DNA from: Acaryochloris sp. IP29b_bin.148
GTDB lineage: Bacteria > Cyanobacteriota > Cyanobacteriia > Thermosynechococcales > Thermosynechococcaceae
NCBI RefSeq assembly: GCF_028285565.1
Contig: NZ_JANQOY010000157.1
Location: 1-64,000 of the forward strand
DNA length: 64,000 bases
Direction of reading: 5' to 3'
The notes under the pieces are model-generated. The model was not told the origin of the DNA. It saw nothing but the letters and a program-made list of their open reading frames with translations, and made no database searches. A program made the position numbers and the translations under genes. Positions 57,801-64,000 of this stretch are shown here, piece by piece (position 1 is the first letter of the stretch; each line of letters starts with the position of its first letter).

Positions 57801-59942
57801 TCCCACAATGGCGATATCTGCAGAAGCCAGGGAAAAAGAAGACGGTTCTGAATCAGCCGACGCGACCTCTCCCCGCAAATGTTGTTCGAGATAGCAGGCT
57901 AAGAGATGAATGGTGGGGTAATCGTAAAGTAAGACAGGCGATAAGCGGCAGTGAAGCCATTGTTCAATGTCACCCGATAAACTCACCGTCGTCGCTGAAT
58001 CGATCCCTAAACTGACAAACTCCGTTTCAGGATTGATTCGGACTGGATCAATGCCTGTGGTGTGAGCAATGCGCTGAATTAAGCCAGCCTCAATCTCAAG
58101 GGCCGTTAGCTGACTATCGTTTTTGACGGGCTGGACAGGGTTCACTTGGCCTTCTAGCTGGTCCAGCTTATTCTGAAGTTCAATACAGGATTGGCGGAGG
58201 GAGGGATCTTCAGCCCAATCTCCAATTACATTTAAAGTCCGTTTCAGAATGCCTTCTCGGCAGGCATAACGCTGAATCTTACCGCTAGATGTTTTTGGAA
58301 TGCTTCCGGTTCGGAGTAGAAATAGCCCATAAACTTGGAGGTCATGGTGTTGAACGACGGCTCTACGAACAGTGCTAGCGATTTCCTTGACGTTGGCCTG
58401 ACGTCGATGGGACCGCTCTAGCTCTTGGACAATAATCAAGCGATCAGCCCCAGCCCACTCCAGAGCGATGGCAGCGCCACAGTCGGGTCGCAAGGCGGGG
58501 TGGCAGGCGGCAACAGTCGCCTCAATATCCTGGGGATAGTGGTTTTGTCCTCTAAAAATCAACAAATCCTTTAATCGCCCTGTGATATAAAGCTCCCCCT
58601 CACTGATAAAGCCGAGATCGCCCGTTCTGAGAAAGGGGCCTTCTCCTGTCTCTGCTATATGGGCAGAAAACGTTTCTGCGGTTCGGGCGGGCTGCTGCCA
58701 ATAGCCCTTCGCCACGCTGGCACCTGCAACCCAAATCTCACCCACATGATTTTCTGGGCAAACACAACCGACTTCTGGATCAACAATCAGCAAAGGCTGA
58801 TCCAGACTGGGAGAGCCACAGCTCACCACCGTTTGTGAATCGGCACGATTGAGTTCTGCTGCAACGACCTCACCCGTGGCTAGTGCCGTTGCTTTGATCT
58901 GTTTCTGGGTCGGTGTTTGTTGGTAGTCTCCCCCGGTCACCAGCAAGGTGGTTTCGGCCATGCCATAACAGGGGTAAAAGGCTTCTGACCGGAAGCCACT
59001 ATCTGCAAAAGTTTGAGCAAATCGATCTAGGGTCTGGGCTCGTATGGGTTCTGCCCCAGTAAAAGCCACTTGCCAATCCCTAAGGTCTAACGCTGCCCGC
59101 TCTTCCGGGGTAGACCGTTCAATACACAGTTCATAGGCAAAGTTTGGGGCACCACTGGTCGTGGCCTTAAATTGAGAAACGGCTTGCAGCCAGCGGATGG
59201 GCTTTTGTAAGAAATCCACTGGAGACATGAGTGTAACGCTGCCCCCACAGTAAAGAGGCTGCAAGATCCCCCCAATCAACCCCATATCGTGATAGGGCGG
59301 TAGCCATATCACCCCGCGCATCTCAGGGGTATGACCAAACCGTTCTGCAATCAAAGCTAAGTTATGGTCCAGATTCCGATGGGTGATCATCACCCCTTTA
59401 GGGGACCCTGTTGATCCGGAGGTGTATTGCAGAAAGGCAACATCATCGGGATTTGACATGATAGGTGCATCTAAAATGTCAGTCCTTGTCGCTTGTTCTG
59501 GATCAATGGCTAACCAGGTTAGCTCCTCAAGGGCAGGTAGATGATTCTGTTGCAATCGATCCAGCAAAGGCTGGGTGGATAAGGCAAGGGTGGGTTGCGC
59601 ATCCGCAATAATTTTGGCGAGGCGGCCTAAAGAACGATTGGGGCGAGGTGGGTATATCGGCACTGCGATCGCACCTGCATACAGACAGCCAAAAAATGCA
59701 GCAATATAGGCCAGGCCGGGTTGAAAAACCAATAAAACCCTTTCTCCCCTTGCCCCAAGTGCCTGTAATCGGGCACCAATATACCGAGCCTGCAAATCTA
59801 GCGTCTGATTAGAAACAGATTCAGCCTGCGTCTCTCCATCCAAGAGAAAACGGTAGGTTTGCTTCTCAGCTTCTTTGTTCGCTCTCCATTGCAAAAGATT
59901 GGGGAGGTTTGCAGGTTTTGAGTGATTTAGCAAGAACTCCAT
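54858..59942 (-). CDS. loading PKS: FAAL-ACP-KS-AT-DH(N half)
   Basis: 1694 residues; first gene of the operon. Residues about 1-590 are a fatty acyl-AMP ligase ([20 protein letters not shown] near 172, [29 protein letters not shown]). It loads a free fatty acid onto the following ACP (LGIDSATTV near 647). The KS has [12 protein letters not shown] near 710, DTACSSS near 870, [12 protein letters not shown] near 1005 and KTNVGHLES near 1042. The AT has [12 protein letters not shown] near 1222, [11 protein letters not shown] near 1305 and HAFHSP near 1403, the malonyl-CoA type. The last 125 residues (HPLLGHRL ... [13 protein letters not shown] ... ELHAPLFL) are only the first hotdog of a dehydratase. 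They hold the catalytic His, but the conserved Pro is lost. The protein stops where the second hotdog should start. Confidence 0.93.
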   Translation of the reverse strand: MEFLLNHSKPANLPNLLQWRANKEAEKQTYRFLLDGETQAESVSNQTLDLQARYIGARLQALGARGERVLLVFQPGLAYIAAFFGCLYAGAIAVPIYPPRPNRSLGRLAKIIADAQPTLALSTQPLLDRLQQNHLPALEELTWLAIDPEQATRTDILDAPIMSNPDDVAFLQYTSGSTGSPKGVMITHRNLDHNLALIAERFGHTPEMRGVIWLPPYHDMGLIGGILQPLYCGGSVTLMSPVDFLQKPIRWLQAVSQFKATTSGAPNFAYELCIERSTPEERAALDLRDWQVAFTGAEPIRAQTLDRFAQTFADSGFRSEAFYPCYGMAETTLLVTGGDYQQTPTQKQIKATALATGEVVAAELNRADSQTVVSCGSPSLDQPLLIVDPEVGCVCPENHVGEIWVAGASVAKGYWQQPARTAETFSAHIAETGEGPFLRTGDLGFISEGELYITGRLKDLLIFRGQNHYPQDIEATVAACHPALRPDCGAAIALEWAGADRLIIVQELERSHRRQANVKEIASTVRRAVVQHHDLQVYGLFLLRTGSIPKTSSGKIQRYACREGILKRTLNVIGDWAEDPSLRQSCIELQNKLDQLEGQVNPVQPVKNDSQLTALEIEAGLIQRIAHTTGIDPVRINPETEFVSLGIDSATTVSLSGDIEQWLHCRLSPVLLYDYPTIHLLACYLEQHLRGEVASADSEPSSFSLASADIAIVGLDCRFPGADGPEAFWQLLDQGIDAIQIMPEERWAPAQSPHGTADQWGGFLKGIDQFDAELFGITPREAEKIDPQHRLLLEVAWSAFERAGQTLDSLKGSQTGVFVGISSNDYGRKLAQIPQAWDAYIGIGNAFSVAANRLSYHFNLHGPSIAIDTACSSSLVAVHQACQSLRQGECQQAIAGGVNTILSPELTTAFTHANMMAADGRCKTFDDQADGYVRGEGCGLVVLKRLTDAQQAGDRILAIIKGSAVNQDGHSNGITAPNGLAQQAVIQQALRQGKVEPEQIQYVETHGTGTPLGDPIEVAALHSVLQGQRSQPCWLGSVKTNVGHLESAAGIAGLIKVVLALQHQQIPAHLHCQTLNSHIQLDADQFAITTQSQPWPTQTQQRLAGVSSFGFGGTNAHVVLAEAPAVAAIPSVTDKRPSHLLALSAHTSEALQAKCQQYAQLVTDTNLGDLCYSANALRSHLQYRVAIAASSAQELRDQLQTLPTQRQPIPGAKTVAFLFTGQGSQYVGMGKQLYDTQPTFRHALDHCADILRAELDQPLLEVLFAQSESFIDQTAYTQPALFALEYSLAQLWQSWGIRPHILLGHSVGEYVAACIAGVFSLEAGLKLIAARGRLMQSLPATGEMVAIAASPDQVAPLLTTDTNIAVFNGPKSLVVSGRRESVQQISATLTARGIRNKVLTVSHAFHSPLMEPILDEFRQVAESVQFHQPKIKLISNLTGDLATSEIASADYWVKHIREPVQFAAGIAKGAQNCQACLEVGPKPTLVNLGQQCVDNPEIQWLQSLNPRQTDWDAMLHSLGQLYEAGFEIDWQGFDQDYGCQSIALPAYPFQRQRYWIDEPQFPQQSIGPIDHPLLGHRLTPPAHCSDHWLWEVSLSPDETPYLNEHRVWDTPVLFMGAYLEMAMAAAQRVWGEGQYPINALELHAPLFLAQPRVVQIALIPADGSAKFQVHSRSSASDPWTLHATATTYRVQVTA

Positions 59943-60033
59943 CTATCCCCACTAAGTTTAGGCACAATATCTTTGCATCTGAAGAACCTTGCCTCGTATT
60001 CCCTCAGGCAAAGGTCATATTTGACAATATATC

Positions 60034-60050
60034 GCAACTATTATAATTGC
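60034..60050. promoter_or_regulatory. 17-bp imperfect palindrome overlapping a TATAAT, candidate operator
   Basis: GCAACTATTATAATTGC is symmetric apart from one mismatched pair and the central base, and it contains a TATAAT. It lies 92 bp upstream of the FAAL ATG. GTTGCAAC recurs at about 60070 and GCAAC/GTTGC arms at 60138-60151, so the half-site GCAAC is clustered here. Confidence 0.4.
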
Positions 60051-60135
60051 AAGTACTTTCAACCTACTGTTGCAACTATTTCAACATCATTAAAAAAGGC
60101 TACTGTTCTTTCCAAGCAAGCTGGAACGAGCAGTG

Positions 60136-60153
60136 AAGCAACAAATGTTGCTT
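60136..60153. promoter_or_regulatory. perfect 7-bp inverted repeat with 4-bp spacer, candidate operator
   Basis: AAGCAAC-AAAT-GTTGCTT is a perfect inverted repeat located about 200 bp upstream of the FAAL gene and about 490 bp upstream of the receptor gene. It shares the GCAAC half-site with the 60034 palindrome. The regulator is unknown. Confidence 0.4.
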
Positions 60154-60644
60154 GTCTCAACTGAATTTTTGTTAACTGTAGATAACATAATGAACTCACC
60201 TTAGATATCGCAAGATGGGTAGGGCAAACCGCAAAAATCATATCTTAGGTATATATGAGGAATTTAGCGGATTTTGGTCTGATTTCGCGTTTATGGAGTA
60301 GATGACGACATTAAAGCTACTTTAAATGCTTCTATGTTTTGTCATCGTAGGTATATAGAGTTACATCACCAAGATGAAGTTCACTCAAAAGAGATAAATA
60401 GCTCATTTACCGACCCTCGCTCTCATCCTCAATGCCAGTCCTAGACTAGGGGTGATTTGATCAAAGCAAACAGCCACTCACTATCAGATCGCAATTTTAT
60501 CGTCAAGGCATAAAAACAATATTAATTAGTAAAAATTCGCAATAAGAAGCTGAAAATACGGTAAGCTGTATTCTTGTTTATTCATAATTGCTAGCAAGAA
60601 CTGCCAACAATTATGCCATTCTTCTGTCAGTTTGAGGGCAAGCC

Positions 60645-63329
60645 GTGCGGAATTTATTTACGTTGGGAAAATATCTGGGAGCTGGAGCAGCCGTTGCTTT
60701 AATCGCTCAGCCCGCTTATGCCCAGGTTATTTCCATTACTGATGTTCAACTGGTACCCACTGAACAAGGTTTAGAATTAGTCCTGGAAGTACCCAGTGGT
60801 ACGGAATTAGAGGTCTCATCGTCACGCACTGGTAATACGTTTATTGCTGATATTTCGAATACTCAGCTGATCTTGCCAGGTGGAAAACCCTTTGAGCAGG
60901 CTAATCCGGTCCCCGGTGTTAGCGCCGTTTCGGTCATTCCCATCAGTAGTACCCAGGTCCGAGTGACGGTGGTAAGCGAGCAAGAAGGCTTGGTGACTGA
61001 GGTTAACCAAAATCCCCAAAGCTTAGTGTTTAACGTTGCCACCTCATCAGCCCCTGACAATGCTCCCCCAACAGATTCAACTCAAACGCCTGACCCCGCA
61101 GAGGCTTCGCCGGGCGAAGCGCCACCTCCTTCACTGGATGGGCAAGAACCGACGGGTGATCCCGATACAACCAGTCAAACACCAGCGGCGACAGATCCTC
61201 CCGAAGTCGTAGAGGATGATGAACTAGAAATTGTAGTGACCGCCACCCGTACCGAAGAAGATCCCCTGAATGTCCCCCGCTCAGTAACCGTGATCAAGCG
61301 TTCAGAGATCGAGCAAGAAGGGGCAATTAACAATGACTTGGACCAAATCCTGGGTAAGTTTGTACCGGGTTTAGGACCCCCTACAGCGGGCGGTCGAACT
61401 CGTGTCCTCGACCTTCGCGGTCGCCCTGCCCAAATCCTCATTGATGGTGTGCCCCAAAATAGTAATACTGGATTTGGCACAGAACTATCAGCCATCGATC
61501 CCTCCGCCATTGAACGAATTGAGGTGGTTCGAGGGGCAAGTGCGATTTATGGTGAAGGTGCATCCGGGGGTGTCATTAATATTATTACCCGTTCTCCCCT
61601 GGAAGAGGATGGACAGAAAGTACGATTGGGCCTCACTCTGCGCCCTAACTTCGAGAAACTTTCAGAGGATGGTTTTGGTTACCGAGTAGATGCAGGGGTA
61701 ACGGCCAAAGAAGGTAAAGTCGATTTTCTAGTGGATACCGCTTTTGATATCAAGGGTGCAACCTTTAGTGGCGAAGGTTTTCGCATCCCACCCACGGGTC
61801 TTAACAACGACAATAGCACCATCAATGTTTTAACGAAGGTTGGCATCGATATCTCTGAAGAGCAACGGCTTCAGCTCTCCTATAACTTTTTTAATAATGT
61901 CTTTGACAGTGAATTTATTTCTGACCCGCCAGATGATGATACTGGCGATGAGGGAGCTAGAGCACTCAGAGTTGGCCGCCTCCAGTTCAATAGTGGAAAT
62001 CGACCCAGACAAACTGTTCACAATGTCAATGTGACCTACCGCCATCAAGATGTGTTTGGGTCTGAAGTCAATGCCCAGGCTTTTTTGCGAAAAACGGACT
62101 TAAATCAAATCCCTGTTGATCTTAGAAATAATCCTAATATTCCGCCCTTCGTTTTTGCTAATCCGTTCCTCCCTGCCCTCAATCAGACTAGCTTAGATGC
62201 CTTGGAAGTGGGTGGACGCTTCCAAGTGGACACTCCCGTTACCGATCGATTTTCTATTCTTTGGGGAGCAGACCTCTCTTATGAAGAAAATGAACAAGTA
62301 TTCTTAGAGAGTGATACAGCAGCATTTGATAATACCCGAGAACTCAATGTCTTCCGAACATTTAACCAAACGCCTTTCTACAAGTTGCGCAATATTGGCA
62401 CCTTTGCCCAGTTGACATGGGATGCCACTGACAATCTTACGCTCAGTGGTGGTCTGCGGTATGAGAATATTCGACTAGATGTTGATGACTATACTGGGAG
62501 TCCTTTTAGAACCTTCGGTGCCCCTCCCCTGGCAGAGGTTGAAGGAGGGACGCTGACGGTTGATGACGTTGTCTTTAATGCTGGCGTTGTGTTTAAGGCC
62601 ACCGACCAGGTGAGTTTATATGGTAACTTTTCCCAAGGATTTTCCCTCCCTAGTGTAGGAACTGCCTTAGGTCTAGCGCCAAACGATAGTAATTTTGCTG
62701 ACATTATTCAGCTAGAGCCTCAAAAGGTCAATAACTATGAACTCGGCGTGCGCGGTAACTTTGATAATTTAACTCTTAGTCTTGCTGGTTTTCTCAGCAC
62801 GTCTTCCCTAGGCTCAACCTTAGTGCCAGACGCCACAGGCTTTTCGCGACTCGTGCGGGCACCCCAACGGAATTATGGCGTGGAGTTTGCAGCGGATTGG
62901 CAACCTAGCGATCGCTGGCGGTTGGGTACCACCTTTTCTTGGAACGAAGGGAGCAATAACCCTGACGGTGATGATGATGATCGATTTGTTCCCCTTAGTT
63001 CTGTGGATGTCCAGCCCTTTAAGGCCACAGCCTATCTAGAGAACGAAACCCTTCCAGGTTGGCGCAATCGGCTCCAAGCACTGTTTGTCGGGGGACGAGA
63101 TCGAGCGTTTGATGCTGGGGTTGATCAGTTCCAAGTGACCGGTTACACCCTGGTAGATTTTTTCAGCACGATTAATATCGGCCCTGGCAAACTTCAGTTA
63201 GGAATTCAAAACTTATTTGATCGGCAGTACTTGCCAGTTAGCTCCCAAGAGCGATTTGGTGTATCGGCAGCACGTCGTTTTCCTGGAGAAGGCCGTACCT
63301 ACAGTATTCGTTATAGCCTTGAGTTTTAA
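60645..63329 (+). CDS. TonB-dependent siderophore receptor with AMIN domain
   Basis: An 894-residue outer-membrane receptor. The GTG start is preceded by GAGGG at 6 bases. A signal peptide (LGAGAAVALIAQPAYAQ) ends near residue 27. An AMIN domain follows (ISITDVQLVPTEQGLELVLEV and on to about 130), which may bind the cell wall and is typical of cyanobacterial receptors. A Pro- and Thr-rich linker leads to the TonB box and plug (ELEIVVTATRTEED near 195; VEVVRGASAIYGEGASGGVINI-like segment near 295). The rest is a 22-strand-type barrel ending in a terminal phenylalanine (YSIRYSLEF). Its position next to the beta-hydroxyaspartate cluster suggests it imports that ferric siderophore. Confidence 0.92.
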   Translation: MRNLFTLGKYLGAGAAVALIAQPAYAQVISITDVQLVPTEQGLELVLEVPSGTELEVSSSRTGNTFIADISNTQLILPGGKPFEQANPVPGVSAVSVIPISSTQVRVTVVSEQEGLVTEVNQNPQSLVFNVATSSAPDNAPPTDSTQTPDPAEASPGEAPPPSLDGQEPTGDPDTTSQTPAATDPPEVVEDDELEIVVTATRTEEDPLNVPRSVTVIKRSEIEQEGAINNDLDQILGKFVPGLGPPTAGGRTRVLDLRGRPAQILIDGVPQNSNTGFGTELSAIDPSAIERIEVVRGASAIYGEGASGGVINIITRSPLEEDGQKVRLGLTLRPNFEKLSEDGFGYRVDAGVTAKEGKVDFLVDTAFDIKGATFSGEGFRIPPTGLNNDNSTINVLTKVGIDISEEQRLQLSYNFFNNVFDSEFISDPPDDDTGDEGARALRVGRLQFNSGNRPRQTVHNVNVTYRHQDVFGSEVNAQAFLRKTDLNQIPVDLRNNPNIPPFVFANPFLPALNQTSLDALEVGGRFQVDTPVTDRFSILWGADLSYEENEQVFLESDTAAFDNTRELNVFRTFNQTPFYKLRNIGTFAQLTWDATDNLTLSGGLRYENIRLDVDDYTGSPFRTFGAPPLAEVEGGTLTVDDVVFNAGVVFKATDQVSLYGNFSQGFSLPSVGTALGLAPNDSNFADIIQLEPQKVNNYELGVRGNFDNLTLSLAGFLSTSSLGSTLVPDATGFSRLVRAPQRNYGVEFAADWQPSDRWRLGTTFSWNEGSNNPDGDDDDRFVPLSSVDVQPFKATAYLENETLPGWRNRLQALFVGGRDRAFDAGVDQFQVTGYTLVDFFSTINIGPGKLQLGIQNLFDRQYLPVSSQERFGVSAARRFPGEGRTYSIRYSLEF

Positions 63330-63506
63330 ATCTCTCCACGTTAATTGGCTTAGAAACCTTTGCTCATTTCACAGTCGATCGCTATGGTTGTATGGATATT
63401 GCTTTCTATGGGAATGGTTATCGGGGTTGCTCGATATCTGCGCGGGGCTTTTTGCAATCTGCACAATCGGCTACACTTACCATCTCAGCAAAGGTTTCTG
63501 GTCATT

Positions 63507-64000
63507 ATGCTGGCAACCAGCTTGACGCTAGTGCTGTTATCCAGTTGTGCAGCTGATCCGCTCCCCAATTTACCGCAAGAGCGTGCCCCGTTAGCAGCCT
63601 CTTCTGCGCGCACAATTGAGCACGCCATGGGGAGCGTGCAAGTCCCTCAGCAACCGCAGCGAGTAGTGACGGTAGATACAGCGGCCTTGGATGCTGCCTT
63701 AGCAGTTAATATCAAACCTGTTGGTTCTATTGTCTATGAACGGTTTCCAGCCTATTTGCAGGAGAAAACGACCGATATTCAGTCGGTGGGGGATGGCAAT
63801 CAGCCTAATTTAGAAGCGATCTTAGCTCTGAAACCCGATCTTATTTTGGGCAATAAAATCAGCTCCAAGTCACAATACAAACATCTCAATCGCATTGCTC
63901 CTACTTTTCTGACTGAGAGAAGCGGTCGCGATGGAGACTGGAAGGACAATTTTTTACTGTATGCCGATGCTTTGAATAAACAGACTGAAGCCAAACAAGC
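63507..64000 (+). CDS. iron-siderophore ABC transporter substrate-binding lipoprotein (partial, cut by window end)
   Basis: The frame from the ATG at 63507 runs off the window. It starts MLATSLTLVLLSSCAADP, a short lipoprotein signal with the lipobox LLSSC. The mature part shows the FecB/FhuD-type periplasmic-binding fold (RVVTVDTAALDAALAVNIKPVG, SVGDGNQPNLEAILALKPDLILG). The open frame extends upstream to ATG codons at 63384 and 63408, and a start there would add a more basic leader, so the start is uncertain. The gene is not in the ORF track. It should deliver the ferric siderophore from the receptor to an inner-membrane permease encoded beyond the window. Confidence 0.85.
   Translation, partial: MLATSLTLVLLSSCAADPLPNLPQERAPLAASSARTIEHAMGSVQVPQQPQRVVTVDTAALDAALAVNIKPVGSIVYERFPAYLQEKTTDIQSVGDGNQPNLEAILALKPDLILGNKISSKSQYKHLNRIAPTFLTERSGRDGDWKDNFLLYADALNKQTEAKQ

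Larger units (their letters stand above)
59943..60644. promoter_or_regulatory. 702-bp divergent control region of the biosynthesis and uptake operons
   Basis: It lies between the FAAL gene (minus) and the TonB receptor (plus). A plus-strand TTGACA at 60021 with TATAAT at 60042 (15-bp spacer) resembles a promoter, and TATAAT also occurs on the minus strand at the same palindrome. An AT-rich near-palindrome, TATTAATTAGTA at 60520-60531, about 115 bp before the receptor, could be a Fur-type site. A 10-bp direct repeat TAGGTATATA occurs at 60246 and 60348. Iron-dependent control is expected from context, not shown. Confidence 0.45.

Noticed and set aside
59973-60241. Short ORFs on both strands in the divergent control region
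   Set aside because: They lie over the candidate promoters and operators and encode low-complexity, chance-like peptides.
1-64000. CRISPR array or tRNA genes
   Set aside because: No regularly spaced repeats with unique spacers and no cloverleaf-like sequences were found; the repeats seen are dispersed elements or NRPS domain repeats.

Overview
The window looks like the chromosome or a large plasmid of a cyanobacterium. HIP1-type GCGATCGC octamers are scattered through it. The gene families also fit: a GltD of cyanobacterial type, IspG, a type IV pilin-like G/H lipoprotein, a DUF4336 protein, and an AMIN-domain TonB receptor. An Acaryochloris- or Leptolyngbya-like host is a guess; nothing in the sequence settles the genus. 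I saw no rRNA, tRNA or CRISPR array.

Positions 1-14,400 are ordinary housekeeping and accessory DNA. They hold the tail of an IS630-type transposase, a LanC-like protein, gltD, a sodium/proton antiporter fused to a UspA domain, a secreted protein of unknown function, ispG, a pilin-like lipoprotein, an aminoglycoside-phosphotransferase-fold kinase, a zinc-ribbon membrane protein, two very small membrane proteins and a DUF4336 protein.

Positions 14,477-59,942 hold one minus-strand operon of about 45 kb that encodes a hybrid PKS-NRPS assembly line. Read in transcription order it is: FAAL-ACP-KS-AT-DH(N half); luciferase-like monooxygenase-DH(C half)-MT-KR-ACP; KS-eroded AT-ACP-Cy-A(Cys)+MT-PCP; C-A-PCP-C-A-PCP-C-dioxygenase; interface-A(Asp)-PCP; C-A(Gly)-PCP-C; free dioxygenase; interface-A(Asp)-PCP-E; C-A(Gly)-PCP-thioester reductase; MbtH; type II thioesterase. 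Most junctions are 4-bp overlaps or gaps under 35 bp. Two junctions are wider and hold repeat elements.

The inferred product is a fatty-acylated, C-methylated polyketide joined to a thiazoline, two less certain amino acids and a repeated (beta-hydroxy-Asp)-Gly unit. It would be released reductively as an aldehyde or alcohol. The Asp specificity codes, the degenerate interface condensation domains and the two SyrP/TauD-type Asp beta-hydroxylases together point to a beta-hydroxyaspartate siderophore. It would be related to the cyanobacterial cyanochelin class, as I recall that class.

From 60,645 to the window end there is a divergent uptake operon: a TonB-dependent siderophore receptor, then the start of a lipoprotein of the iron-siderophore ABC-transporter binding family. 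The 700-bp region between the two operons contains palindromes that could be shared operators.

The most unusual points are these: a DH domain split between two proteins with a monooxygenase placed between the halves; an AT domain that has lost its catalytic motif; duplicated C-dioxygenase-interface-A(Asp)-PCP / C-A(Gly) blocks in which the dioxygenase is fused in one copy and free in the other; and short GC-rich or palindromic repeats inserted in frame inside several megasynthase genes.
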